Source of the DNA: a bacterium
GTDB taxonomy: Bacteria; CG2-30-53-67; CG2-30-70-394
Length of the DNA stretch: 31,961 nucleotides
Reading direction: 5' to 3'
Assembly: GCA_024278555.1 (NCBI GenBank)
Contig: JAJRSX010000045.1
Span: 1-31,961, forward strand
The position numbers were made by a program, and so were the translations under genes. Below, piece by piece: positions 24,042 to 31,832 of the stretch (position 1 is its first letter; every line of letters begins with the position of its first letter). Under the pieces are notes generated by a model. That model made no database searches. It was not told the origin of the DNA and worked only from the letters and a program-made list of their open reading frames with translations.

Positions 24042-24452
24042 TCACCCCACCTGGGGCGGGGGCAGGGGCGGCGGGTCGCTCCACCCGGTGAGGACCATCC
24101 CGGCCATCGTCATGCCGGGGCCGGCCGGTGGCGCCACCGGCGGCGCTACCACCGCCAGGAGGGTCGGCGGCCAGTCGGTGTGGATCAGCCCGGCCCGGTC
24201 GTGGCGCACCGGCGTGGCACTACAGAGGCAGCTCCCACCGGTGGGGGTGCAGCGGCGGGCCACCAGTTTGTGCGCGTGGCCGCACCGGCAGTGGCCCGGC
24301 GCGCAGCCACAGCAGGCCACGGTTTGGGCCGCACCGGCCGCCGGTACCCCCATCCGGAAGGCCGACTGGTTGCTCACCAACAGCAGGGCCACCACCATCC
24401 AGAGGAGGCGGCACCACGGGCGGCGGAGGGCGGTGGGACGGCGGAGATCCAT
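24042..24452 (-). CDS. Small Cys-rich exported or membrane-anchored protein
   Basis: I do not recognise a named family. The 136-residue product has a basic N-terminus (MDLRRPTALRRPWCR), one hydrophobic helix (LLWMVVALLLV, about 19-30), then a cluster of eight cysteines and several histidines (VACCGCAPGHCRCGHAH, then RRCTPTGGSCLC) and a Pro-rich tail ending in a Met-containing stretch (GPGMTMAGM). This layout suggests a periplasmic metal-binding protein. It lies 144 bases upstream of the copper receptor on the same strand, where other genomes often have small DUF2946-like or Cys-rich genes, so a role in copper handling is likely but inferred. An upstream in-frame start at 24572 would add 40 residues without a signal; the shorter start is preferred. 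Confidence 0.65.
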   Translation of the reverse strand: MDLRRPTALRRPWCRLLWMVVALLLVSNQSAFRMGVPAAGAAQTVACCGCAPGHCRCGHAHKLVARRCTPTGGSCLCSATPVRHDRAGLIHTDWPPTLLAVVAPPVAPPAGPGMTMAGMVLTGWSDPPPLPPPQVG

Positions 24453-24573
24453 GGGATTGAAGGGGAGACAAACGTACCACAGGGGCGCGCCCCACCCGAT
24501 TCTCAGATTCCGAGGCGCGGCCGCGGCACCGGCAGACCAACGGGGTGGGAAGCCCGCCGCACCCACCTCCACC

Positions 24574-25941
24574 TCACCCCACCGGCGGCAAGTGGGTGGT
24601 GGTGCCGGTGAACAGGGACGCCGCCTCCATCACCGTCTCCGAGAGGGTCGGGTGGGGGTGGCAGGTGGCGGCGATCTGGGTGGCGGTGGCGCCGAGGGTG
24701 AGGGCGAGGGTGGCCTCTCCGATGAGCTCGCCGGCGTGGGGGCCGGTGATCCCCCCACCCACCAGGCGGCCGTCTGCGTCCCAGACAAGGCGGGTGACCC
24801 CCCCCTGGTCGCCGAGGGTGGCGGCGCGGCCGGAGGCGGACCACGGGAAGCGGGTCACCCGGCCCCCCGGCGGCGGGGTCTGGGCGCCGACCCAGGCAAC
24901 CTCGGGCCGGGTGTAGACCACCGACGGCACCGGCGCCGGAGCTTGCGCGGCGTCGCCGCAGATCGCCGCCACCGCCGCCACCCCCTGGTGGCTCGCCCGG
25001 TGGGCGAGGAGCGGCTCTCCGGTGAGGTCGCCGATCGCCCAGAGGGTGGGCTCGGCGGTGCGGCCCTGGCCGTCCGTCTCCACGAAGCCGGCCGCGTCGA
25101 GGACCACACCGGTGGCCTCCAGGCCGAGACCGTCGCTGTTCGGCCGCCGACCGGTGGCCACGAGGATGCGGTCGGCCGCCACCGCCTCCGCCCCCTCCAG
25201 CTCTACCCGTAGCGCCCCGGCCTCCGGGGCCACCGAGGCGACCCGACAGCCGGTGTGGATGGCGGCGAAGCGCCGCCTCAGCACCCGGTAGACCGGCTGG
25301 ACGAGCTCCGCCTCGACCCCCGGGAGGAGCTGACCCTGCTGCTCTACCAGGGTCACCCGAGAGCCGAAGGCGGCATAGGCGGCGCCCAGCTCCAGGCCGA
25401 TGGCGCCGGCCCCCACCACTAAGAGGCGCTCGGGAATCGCCTCCACCGCCAGGGCGGTGGCCGCCTCCATGCACCCGGGCACCCCGGCCAGGGGCGGCGC
25501 CACGGCGGCGCGGGAGCCGGTGGCGAGGAGGCCGTGACGAAAGCGGATCCGCTCCTCGCCCCCCTCGGTCGCCACCACCGCCTCGGTCGGGGAGAAGAGC
25601 CGCGCCTCGCCCGCCACCAGGCGGACCCCACGCGCCTTGGCCAGGGAGGCGACGCCGCGCGCCATCCGCCCGACCACCCCCTCCGTCCAGGCGCGCAGGC
25701 GGTCGAGGTCGATCGTGGGCTCGCCGAAGTCGATCCCCATGCGGCGCGCCGCGCGCCCCTGCTCCACCGCCTCGGCGGCGGTGAGCAGCGCCTTCGACGG
25801 GATGCACCCCTCGTAGAGGCAGACGCCGCCGGGCGCCGCGCGCCGCTCCACCAGGGTGACCGCCATACCGCGGTCGGCGGCCGCAAAGGCGGCGGTGTAG
25901 CCCCCCGGTCCACCGCCGATGATCAGTAGCTCCGTCTCCAT
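24574..25941 (-). CDS. lpdA: Dihydrolipoyl dehydrogenase (E3)
   Basis: E3 re-oxidises the lipoyl groups of 2-oxoacid dehydrogenase complexes or the glycine cleavage system with FAD and NAD+. The 455-residue flavoprotein has GGGPGGYTAAFAAAD near residue 9, the redox disulfide C41-x4-C46 (GGVCLYEGC), the second Rossmann loop VVGAGAIGLELG, the FAD motif PTLWAIGDLTG, and the catalytic H430 and E435 (HPTLSE) at the dimer interface. All key residues are present. No E1 or E2 gene accompanies it, so it stands alone here; a mercuric-reductase-like role is less likely because the N-terminal and C-terminal Cys motifs of MerA are absent. Confidence 0.93.
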   Translation of the reverse strand: METELLIIGGGPGGYTAAFAAADRGMAVTLVERRAAPGGVCLYEGCIPSKALLTAAEAVEQGRAARRMGIDFGEPTIDLDRLRAWTEGVVGRMARGVASLAKARGVRLVAGEARLFSPTEAVVATEGGEERIRFRHGLLATGSRAAVAPPLAGVPGCMEAATALAVEAIPERLLVVGAGAIGLELGAAYAAFGSRVTLVEQQGQLLPGVEAELVQPVYRVLRRRFAAIHTGCRVASVAPEAGALRVELEGAEAVAADRILVATGRRPNSDGLGLEATGVVLDAAGFVETDGQGRTAEPTLWAIGDLTGEPLLAHRASHQGVAAVAAICGDAAQAPAPVPSVVYTRPEVAWVGAQTPPPGGRVTRFPWSASGRAATLGDQGGVTRLVWDADGRLVGGGITGPHAGELIGEATLALTLGATATQIAATCHPHPTLSETVMEAASLFTGTTTHLPPVG

Positions 25942-26032
25942 GCGCTCTCCCGCCGCCTCCCCGTGGGGCGGTCATGATGCCACGCCGTCCGGCGGGCCGC
26001 AGCTCCCCGACAGGCGACCGCCCCCACCCCGG

Positions 26033-26053
26033 CCCTCCCCCGGAGGGGGAGGG
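26033..26053. repeat. GC-rich perfect hairpin
   Basis: CCCTCCCCC, loop GGA, GGGGGAGGG is a perfect 9-base stem lying between lpdA and the next minus-strand gene. It resembles the hairpin at 16311-16347. The rest of the 146-base gap (25942-26087) shows nothing recognisable. Confidence 0.55.
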
Positions 26054-26087
26054 GCACGGCCCGCCGGGCGGCCCGTGGGTGGCCGCG

Positions 26088-27176
26088 CTACCCCCTCAGT
26101 CGCTCGCCGGCGACGATCGCGGCGACGGTGGAGAGGAGGAAGAGGAGGATGGCGACGGCGTTGAAAAGCCCCCCCCAGCCACGCGCCGGCAGGAGGCCGG
26201 TGAGGTCGCCCGCGATGCGCGCCGCCAGGGAGAGGTGCAGCAGGGCGAGGTGGAGGTAGAAGCGGGGGAAAAACGGCAGCGGCCGGCCGAGGATGGCGGG
26301 GAAGATGATCGGCGCGTGGCCGAAGATCATCGCCATGACAAAGCCGAGGAGGATGGGATGGAGGAGGAGGTCGTACGGCAGGTCACCCCCCGGCGGGGCG
26401 CCCACGGCGAGGGCGAGGCAGCCGCCCAGGGCCAGCCAGAGGTAGCCGGAGAGGAGGCAGACCGCGACGAAGCGTGGCAGGCCGTGCTGGCGCACCGTGT
26501 AGCGGGCGATATCGTAACGGCCGAGCCACGCCGCCAGGGCGACCTCGCCGACGCCGAGCAACCGCCACCCCGCGCCGGGTTGGACGACGGTGAGGGCGGT
26601 GCCCGCGAGGTACAGCCCGGCGGCAGCCAGAAAGAGGCGCTCACCGAGCCGCCCGGGGGGGCGGAAGCGGCTCAGCTCCAGCCGCTCACCGACGATGGTC
26701 AGCAGCAGAAAGGCGAGCCACCACGGCGCCACGGTCGGGATCTCCCAGCCGGCGAGCCAGAGGAGGTTACCGGCGAGCCAGCAGGCCGCTCCGAGGGCCA
26801 TGGTGGCGGTGTGGGTGGTGAGCCGGCGGGCGAGGAGGGTGGCGTAGAGGGCGGCCAGGCCGGCGGCGGCGAGGGCCAGGAGGGTGGCACCGAAAAGCCG
26901 CGGCAGGCCCACAAGGAGCGCGAGGCCACCGGCGGCGGCCAGCACTGGGACCAGAAAGGCGGGCCGCCGCCCCACCGCCACCGCCCGCTCCAGGGCGATC
27001 ACCGTGCCGAGAAAGCCGCCCGCCATGAGGGGGCCGTGGTAGGTGATCCAGCTCCCGGTGACCAGGGGGAAGCGCCAGTGGAGGCGCGCCAGCCCCCCGG
27101 CGAGGGCGGCGAGGAGCGACGCCATCCCCAGGGCGAGGAGGGGCAGGCGACGCCAGTGGAGCGGTGGGGTGGTCAT
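26088..27176 (-). CDS. Polytopic membrane protein, NnrS-like
   Basis: The 362-residue protein is almost entirely hydrophobic with about ten to twelve membrane segments. ITYHGPLMAGGFLGTVIALERA near residue 42 recalls the HxxxMxxGFxxxxIxGF motif of NnrS-family proteins, and GHAPIIFPAILGR near residue 280 is another conserved-looking His motif. NnrS proteins are haem- and copper-containing membrane proteins linked to nitric oxide stress; whether this one belongs there is a guess from these motifs. The start at 27176 (MTTPPLHWRRLPLL) is chosen over a longer frame because it begins just before the first membrane helix. No other gene of nitrogen oxide metabolism is nearby. Confidence 0.65.
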   Translation of the reverse strand: MTTPPLHWRRLPLLALGMASLLAALAGGLARLHWRFPLVTGSWITYHGPLMAGGFLGTVIALERAVAVGRRPAFLVPVLAAAGGLALLVGLPRLFGATLLALAAAGLAALYATLLARRLTTHTATMALGAACWLAGNLLWLAGWEIPTVAPWWLAFLLLTIVGERLELSRFRPPGRLGERLFLAAAGLYLAGTALTVVQPGAGWRLLGVGEVALAAWLGRYDIARYTVRQHGLPRFVAVCLLSGYLWLALGGCLALAVGAPPGGDLPYDLLLHPILLGFVMAMIFGHAPIIFPAILGRPLPFFPRFYLHLALLHLSLAARIAGDLTGLLPARGWGGLFNAVAILLFLLSTVAAIVAGERLRG

Positions 27177-27231
27177 GGCTCCGATCGTCGCCCGGGATCG
27201 GCCTCGGCGACAAGAAAGCTCGCGCGGGTTC

Positions 27232-27315
27232 GCGGTGCGCCGCCCTTCGCTGGGCACACCCTACGTCCTTCCCTGCATCGCCGTAGGGTGCTGCCAAGCG
27301 AAGCGCGGCGCACCG
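27232..27315. repeat. Dispersed palindromic repeat (CGTAGGGTG type)
   Basis: The left arm 27232-27265 (GCGGTGCGCCGCCCTTCGCT and onward to CACCCTACG) and right arm 27282-27315 (CGTAGGGTGCTGCCAAGCGA to GGCGCACCG) are long imperfect inverted repeats. Sequences of this style, with AAGCGAAGCG inside the arm, occur as dispersed repeats in many bacteria. It lies in the 194-base gap between two minus-strand genes and could also end the upstream operon's transcript, though no T-run follows. Confidence 0.7.
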
Positions 27316-27370
27316 AGCCGCGGTCTCTTAGGACCGGCGAAAAACCACTCTGTAGTCTCTTCCCAGGCCC

Positions 27371-27667
27371 CTACCACCCGAGGGCCGCGCGCGCCGCCTC
27401 GCTCATCCGCTCCGGCGTCCACGGGGGCTCGTTCACCAGTTTCACCTCGACCGCGCCGGCCGCCGGCAGGTGGCGGCGGATCGCCGCCTCCGCCTCTCCC
27501 TTCAGGTGGCTCCCCAGGGGGCAGGCGGCGCTGGTCATGGCGAGGTCCACGGAGATCGCGTCCCCCTCCACCACCACCTCGTAGACGAGGCCCAGGTCGA
27601 CCACGTTGACCCCCACCTCCGGGTCGACCACCTCGCGCAGGGCGTCGCGCACCGCCTCGGGGCTCAC
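27371..27667 (-). CDS. MIP18/DUF59-family metal-sulfur cluster assembly factor
   Basis: A 98-residue single-domain protein of the DUF59 family, which includes SufT and PaaD and helps insert Fe-S clusters. It shows the family core ALREVVDPEVGVNVVDLGLVYEV and the conserved cysteine C49 in MTSAACPLG, then EVKLVNEPPWTPERMS near the end. The start is GTG at 27667, overlapping the yqgE stop by four bases (GTGA), which places it as the third gene of an htpX-yqgE operon. The client protein is unknown. Confidence 0.88.
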   Translation of the reverse strand: MSPEAVRDALREVVDPEVGVNVVDLGLVYEVVVEGDAISVDLAMTSAACPLGSHLKGEAEAAIRRHLPAAGAVEVKLVNEPPWTPERMSEAARAALGW

Positions 27668-28350
27668 GGTCGCCTCCCCCAGGGGAGGGGCCGCGGGACC
27701 ATCAGCCGGGTGAGGATCGCCCGCGGCTCGGCCCGCTCGATGAGGGCGGGCCACATCTCCGAGGGCTCGGTGTCGAAGCAGGTGGCGGCGTCACCGGCGA
27801 CGACGTGCCAGCCGCCGCGGCGGATCTCCGACTCGAGCTGCCCCGGCGCCCACCCGGCGTGGCCGGCGTAGGCGTGCAGGGTCACCCCCTTCGGCACCGC
27901 CTGGACCAGCCGCAGGAGGGTGGCGAGGCGGTCGGAAAAGTAGACCTGGCCAAAGAGGTGGCGGGCGTGGTTCTCCGGCAGAGGTTTGGGGGAGCGCACC
28001 AGCAACCCCACCCGGTAGCGCGCCACCGGGCCGCCGAGGTAGAGATTGATGCCGAGCCGCTTGAGGGCGTCGATCTCCGGGATCGCCTCGGCAAACGGGA
28101 CCTTGGTGGGGCGGTTGAGGATTAGACCGGTGGCCCCCTGGTCGGAGACCTCCACCAACAGGACCACCGACCGGCGAAAGTTGGGGTCTTGCAGGTCGCG
28201 GCTCGCCACCAGGAAGCTCCCCGCGTGCAGGCGCGTGGTGGCCGCCTCCCGTTCCGGCCAGCCCGCGTGGGCCGGGGCGGGGAGGAGGAGGGCGAGGAGG
28301 AGGAGCGCCGCGACGAGGGGGCGGCGGCCGGTGGCGAAGGGGGCGATCAT
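27664..28350 (-). CDS. YqgE/AlgH family protein with an apparent signal peptide
   Basis: The 228-residue protein has the YqgE/AlgH (DUF179) signature: [54 protein letters not shown] and GGWHVVAGD. The family's role is unsettled. Unlike the usual cytoplasmic form of about 185 residues, this one begins with [20 protein letters not shown] and reaches PAPAHA at residue 29, a convincing Sec signal peptide, so it is probably periplasmic. ATG 28350 overlaps the htpX stop by ATGA, and its own stop overlaps the DUF59 gene start, so the three genes are translationally coupled. A longer start would erase the signal and overlap htpX. Confidence 0.92.
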   Translation of the reverse strand: MIAPFATGRRPLVAALLLLALLLPAPAHAGWPEREAATTRLHAGSFLVASRDLQDPNFRRSVVLLVEVSDQGATGLILNRPTKVPFAEAIPEIDALKRLGINLYLGGPVARYRVGLLVRSPKPLPENHARHLFGQVYFSDRLATLLRLVQAVPKGVTLHAYAGHAGWAPGQLESEIRRGGWHVVAGDAATCFDTEPSEMWPALIERAEPRAILTRLMVPRPLPWGRRP

Positions 28351-29186
28351 CCGCGCGCCATCTGCTCCAGCCGCCGGATCCGCTCCTCCATGGGCGGGTG
28401 GGTGGCGAAGAGCTTGGCGAGGCCGCCGCCGCGCAGGGGGTTGACGATGAACATGTGGGCGGTCGCCTGGCTTGCCTGCATCGGCGCCTGGCGATTGGCG
28501 AGCTCCAGCTTCTTCAGCGCCGAGGCGAGGTAGCGCGGCTCGCCGCACAGGGCCGCGCCGGAGGCGTCGGCCTGGTACTCGCGGGAGCGGGAGATCGCCA
28601 TCTGGATGAGCATCGCCGCCAGGGGCGCGATGATCATCATGGCGATCAGGGCGAAGGGGTTGCTGTCGCCGTCGCGGTCACGGCCGAGGCCGCCGAACAG
28701 GGCCGCCCACTGGGCCATGGTGGCGAGGTAGGAGATGGCGCCGGCGAGGGTGGCGACGATGGTGCCGGTGAGGATGTCGCGGTTCTTCACGTGGCTCATC
28801 TCGTGGGCCATCACCCCCATGAGCTCCTCGCGCGAGAGCATCCGCACCAGCCCGTCGGTGGCGGCCACCGCCGCGTGGCTCGGGCTGCGGCCGGTGGCAA
28901 AGGCGTTGGGGGTCGGCTGCGGCAGGGTGTAGACCTTCGGCATGGGGAGCCGGCCGCGGGTGGCGAGCTCGCGGACCACGTCGTAGAGGGGGCCGGAGGT
29001 CACCTCGCGGCCGCGGTACATGCGGATCACCACCTTGTCGGAGAACCAGTAGGAGCCGAGGTTCATCACCCCGGCCAACACCAGGGCGATGATCGCCCCG
29101 CCGCGCCCGCCGAGGGTACCGCCGGCCCACATGAGGACGGCGGTGAGCAGGGACATGAGGACGATCGTCCGCAGGGTGTTCTTCAT
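28347..29186 (-). CDS. htpX: Membrane zinc metalloprotease HtpX
   Basis: HtpX is an inner-membrane M48 protease that degrades misfolded membrane proteins, usually under heat or envelope stress. The 279-residue protein has two N-terminal membrane helices (about 8-45), [18 protein letters not shown], the zinc motif H128-E-M-S-H132, two further hydrophobic segments, and [11 protein letters not shown] supplying the third zinc ligand. ATG 29186 has a strong Shine-Dalgarno sequence (AGGAGAGG on the minus strand). It heads the htpX-yqgE-DUF59 operon. Confidence 0.97.
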   Translation of the reverse strand: MKNTLRTIVLMSLLTAVLMWAGGTLGGRGGAIIALVLAGVMNLGSYWFSDKVVIRMYRGREVTSGPLYDVVRELATRGRLPMPKVYTLPQPTPNAFATGRSPSHAAVAATDGLVRMLSREELMGVMAHEMSHVKNRDILTGTIVATLAGAISYLATMAQWAALFGGLGRDRDGDSNPFALIAMMIIAPLAAMLIQMAISRSREYQADASGAALCGEPRYLASALKKLELANRQAPMQASQATAHMFIVNPLRGGGLAKLFATHPPMEERIRRLEQMARG

Positions 29187-29301
29187 AACCTCTCCTTTCG
29201 TGGGCAGCCGGCCCGATTCCGACCCCTCAATATGGGGCCGGAGGGGCGTGAGCGCCACCGGGTGGCCGGCTCCACCCCCGTCGGCTCCCTTCTCCGGACA
29301 G

Positions 29302-29520
29302 AACCACGAAGCCCACGAAGGACACGAAGAGGATCAGCGGAAATCATGGCTGTCGAGCAATCCGGTGTCTCCGAGTCCTTGCGCAGGTGGGAACACGAAT
29401 TAATGCGATCGGTTGCTTTTCGCCCCTCTGGTGTTTTCGTGGCCCGGCGGTGTGGCGGTTGGCGGAACCCTCAGGGCTATTTCCGCTGACCCTCTTCGCG
29501 TCTTTGCGGCGACCGCCCCC
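29302..29520. repeat. Decayed repeat elements between htpX and cstA
   Basis: The gap 29187-29681 has no credible gene. AACCACGAAGCCCACGAAGG followed by ACACGAAGA (29302-29330) is a 9-base-unit arm; a short inverted partner TCTGGTGTTTTCGTGGC lies at 29427-29443. Bases 29484-29520 (CTTCGCGTCTTTGCGGC) look like a worn minus-strand copy of the AACGCAAAGG arm. The first 100 bases upstream of htpX and the last 160 before cstA show no repeat. Confidence 0.55.
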
Positions 29521-29681
29521 CTTCCAGGCCGCCCCCGTGCCGAGGTGCTGGCGGCCCCGTGACCCGGGGGGCGCGGCGACCGCCCCGGTCCGACAGACGC
29601 CGGCGGGAGGTCGGTGCCGCCGACCCGGCCACGGTGTATTCTCGCCGACTGCCGGGCCCGCCCGCCCTCGGAGGTCTCCCG

Positions 29682-31406
29682 ATGTCACCCGTCGCCATCA
29701 CCTGCTGCGTCCTCGCCCTCTACGTGCTGTTTTTCCGCCTGTACGCCAAGCGGGTCCTGGCGCGACGGGTCTTTGTCCTCGACGACGCCCGCCCGACCCC
29801 GGCCCACACCCTGCGCGACGAGGTGGACTACCTGCCGTCGAACCGCTATGTCCTCTTCGGCCACCACTACGCCTCCATCGCCGGTCTGGCGCCGATGCTC
29901 GGGCCGGCGATCGCGGTGATCTGGGGGTGGCTGCCGGCGATGCTGTGGGTGGTCTTCGGCACCCTGATGGTGGGGGCGGTCCACGACCTCTCCGCCCTGG
30001 TCCTGTCGGTACGCCACGACGGCCGCTCGGTGGGCTCCATCGCCAAGGATGTGATCTCGCCGCGCGCCCGCATCCTCTTCTTGTTGGTGATCTTCTTTCT
30101 GGTGGCGCTGGCCATGGGGGTCTTCGTCCTGGTGATCGCCGGGCTGTTTGCCGCCCCGGACGCGGTCCACATCCCCAAGGGGGCCCACCCGGAGGCGGTC
30201 TTCCCCACCTACTCCCTGATGCTCATCGCCATGGTGATCGGCTTTCTCATCCACAAGCGGCACATGCCCCTGTGGCCGCTCATCGCGGTGGGGTTCGTGC
30301 TCATGCTGATCACCACCTGGATGGGGCTCTCCATGCCGATCACCGGGGTCACCAAGGAGGGGTGGATGTGGACCCTGCTGGTCTACGCCTTCGCCGCCTC
30401 GGTCCTGCCGGTGTGGCTGCTGCTGCAGCCGCGTGACTTCCTCAACTCCCTGCTCCTCTACACCGCCCTCTTTGCGATGCTCGCCGGCTTCTTCTTCCTG
30501 CGCCCGGACTGGGCGGCGCCGGCGGTCAACCCGCACCCGGTGGGTGCGCCGCCGCTGCTCCCCTTCCTGTTCATCGTCATCGCCTGCGGCGCGGTCTCCG
30601 GCTTCCACGGCCTGGTCGCCTCGGGGACCACGGCGAAGCAGCTCGACCGCGAGTCGGACGCGCCGTTTGTCGGCTACGGCGGGATGATCGGCGAGTCGCT
30701 CCTGGCGCTGATCGCGGTCCTGGCCACCACCGCCGGCGCCTTCGCCAACCACGGGGAGTGGACCGCCTTCTACGGGAGCTGGGCCCAGGCGGCGGGGCTG
30801 CATCAGAAGCTCGGCATCTTCATCCAGGGGACCGGCCACTTCCTCGCCGCCCTCGGCCTGCCCATCAACCTCGCCATGGCCTTCATCTCGGTGGTGGTGG
30901 TCGCCTTCGCCCTCACCTCGGTGGACACAGGCGCCCGGCTCCTGCGCTTCAACATCGAGGAGATCGCCGGAGTGATCGGGGTGAAGCCGCTGCAGAACCG
31001 CTACCTCTCCACCGTGGTGGCGGTGGCGGCGATCGGCTTCTTCGCCTTCTTCAAGGTCTCGGTCCACGGCAAGGCGACCCCCGCCGGCCTCTTCCTCTGG
31101 ACCCTCTTCGGGACCACCAACCAGATCCTCGCCGGCCTCGCCCTGCTCACCGTCACCGTCTACCTCTACCGGCGGGGGCGGCCGATCATCTACACCCTCG
31201 TCCCCATGGGGCTGGTCCTGACGGCAACCATCTCCGGGATGGTGATCGGCATCGCCAAGGCGATCCGCGGCGAGCAGTGGACCGTGGCGATCGTCGGCGC
31301 GGTGATCTTCTGCCTCGCCCTCGGGGTGGTGGCGGAGGCGGTGACCACGGTGGTGGGCTTCCGGCGCGACCGGCGGGCGGGGAGGGCGGTGGAGATAGAG
31401 GAGTAG
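29682..31406 (+). CDS. cstA: CstA-family carbon starvation/peptide (pyruvate) transporter
   Basis: CstA-family proteins are large inner-membrane transporters linked to peptide or pyruvate uptake. The 574-residue protein has about 15 membrane segments, and the family signatures FGHHYASIAGLAPMLGPAIA (near residue 60), VGAVHDLSALVLSVRHDGRS, and GAVSGFHGLVASGTTAKQLD (about 305-325), followed by VGYGGMIGESLLAL. It is shorter than E. coli CstA (701 aa), as in many other bacteria, and no LytTR or LytS regulator genes are visible. ATG 29682 has a good Shine-Dalgarno sequence (GGAGG, 29670-29674). A possible -10 box, TATTCT, lies at 29637-29642. Confidence 0.94.
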   Translation: MSPVAITCCVLALYVLFFRLYAKRVLARRVFVLDDARPTPAHTLRDEVDYLPSNRYVLFGHHYASIAGLAPMLGPAIAVIWGWLPAMLWVVFGTLMVGAVHDLSALVLSVRHDGRSVGSIAKDVISPRARILFLLVIFFLVALAMGVFVLVIAGLFAAPDAVHIPKGAHPEAVFPTYSLMLIAMVIGFLIHKRHMPLWPLIAVGFVLMLITTWMGLSMPITGVTKEGWMWTLLVYAFAASVLPVWLLLQPRDFLNSLLLYTALFAMLAGFFFLRPDWAAPAVNPHPVGAPPLLPFLFIVIACGAVSGFHGLVASGTTAKQLDRESDAPFVGYGGMIGESLLALIAVLATTAGAFANHGEWTAFYGSWAQAAGLHQKLGIFIQGTGHFLAALGLPINLAMAFISVVVVAFALTSVDTGARLLRFNIEEIAGVIGVKPLQNRYLSTVVAVAAIGFFAFFKVSVHGKATPAGLFLWTLFGTTNQILAGLALLTVTVYLYRRGRPIIYTLVPMGLVLTATISGMVIGIAKAIRGEQWTVAIVGAVIFCLALGVVAEAVTTVVGFRRDRRAGRAVEIEE

Positions 31407-31545
31407 CAAACAGCGACAAACTCCGTCCCTTCCAGCACGCGAAGCCGGGCAACGGTGCAACCGCAAGGCATCTTTCTCCACCGCACCCGCGGCGCCCCTC
31501 CGCTGATCGCCGAAACTGCCTATCCACTGGGAGGCGAGAGGATTT

Positions 31546-31832
31546 GCGTTTTCAGGTACGGCGTCCCTCCAGTCCTCGGCCGGGCGATGGAGAACTCCCG
31601 GAAGGGATTTTTCACCACAGAGACACAGAGGACACAGAGAACTCCATCAGAAAACGACACGATTTTGCGCTGGCCTCCTTCGTGGCAACCCCTTGGCGAT
31701 CCCTCGCGAGGCCGACCCTTCCCCCCCTCGGAACACAAGCGGTTCATCGCGAACGTCGATGGAAGCCATTGAGACTGACGCAAGAGGGGGGAAGCGCCTT
31801 TCCTTTGAGGTTCTCTGTGCCCTTCCATGAGG
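31546..31832. repeat. Inverted-arm repeat element (CACAGAGGN type), copy 2, decayed
   Basis: The left arm 31611-31643 (TTCACCACAGAGACACAGAG and onward) is nearly identical to 12106-12138. Upstream GCGTTTTCAGGTACG (31546) and downstream AACTCCATCAGAAAAC also match copy 1. The right arm is reduced to GGTTCTCTGTGCCCTTCC near 31809-31826, and the centre is longer than in copy 1. No gene is credible in 31407-31961; beyond 31833 only weak short palindromes are visible. Confidence 0.7.

Noticed and set aside
21312-24611. Open frame of about 1,100 codons on the plus strand opposite tonB, the copper receptor and the Cys-rich gene.
   Set aside because: The minus-strand genes are certain; the plus-strand translation is Gly/Arg/Ala/Val/His-biased noise with no family features.
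29230-29237. Heat-shock (sigma32-like) -10 box CCCCATAT upstream of htpX on the minus strand.
   Set aside because: The match to CCCCATNT is attractive for a heat-shock gene, but no CTTGAA-like -35 is found at the right distance, so I do not annotate it as a promoter.
31455-31772. Possible 105-residue protein after cstA.
   Set aside because: It reads through the CACAGAG repeat arm (giving TTETQRTQRT), a familiar artefact of such repeats.
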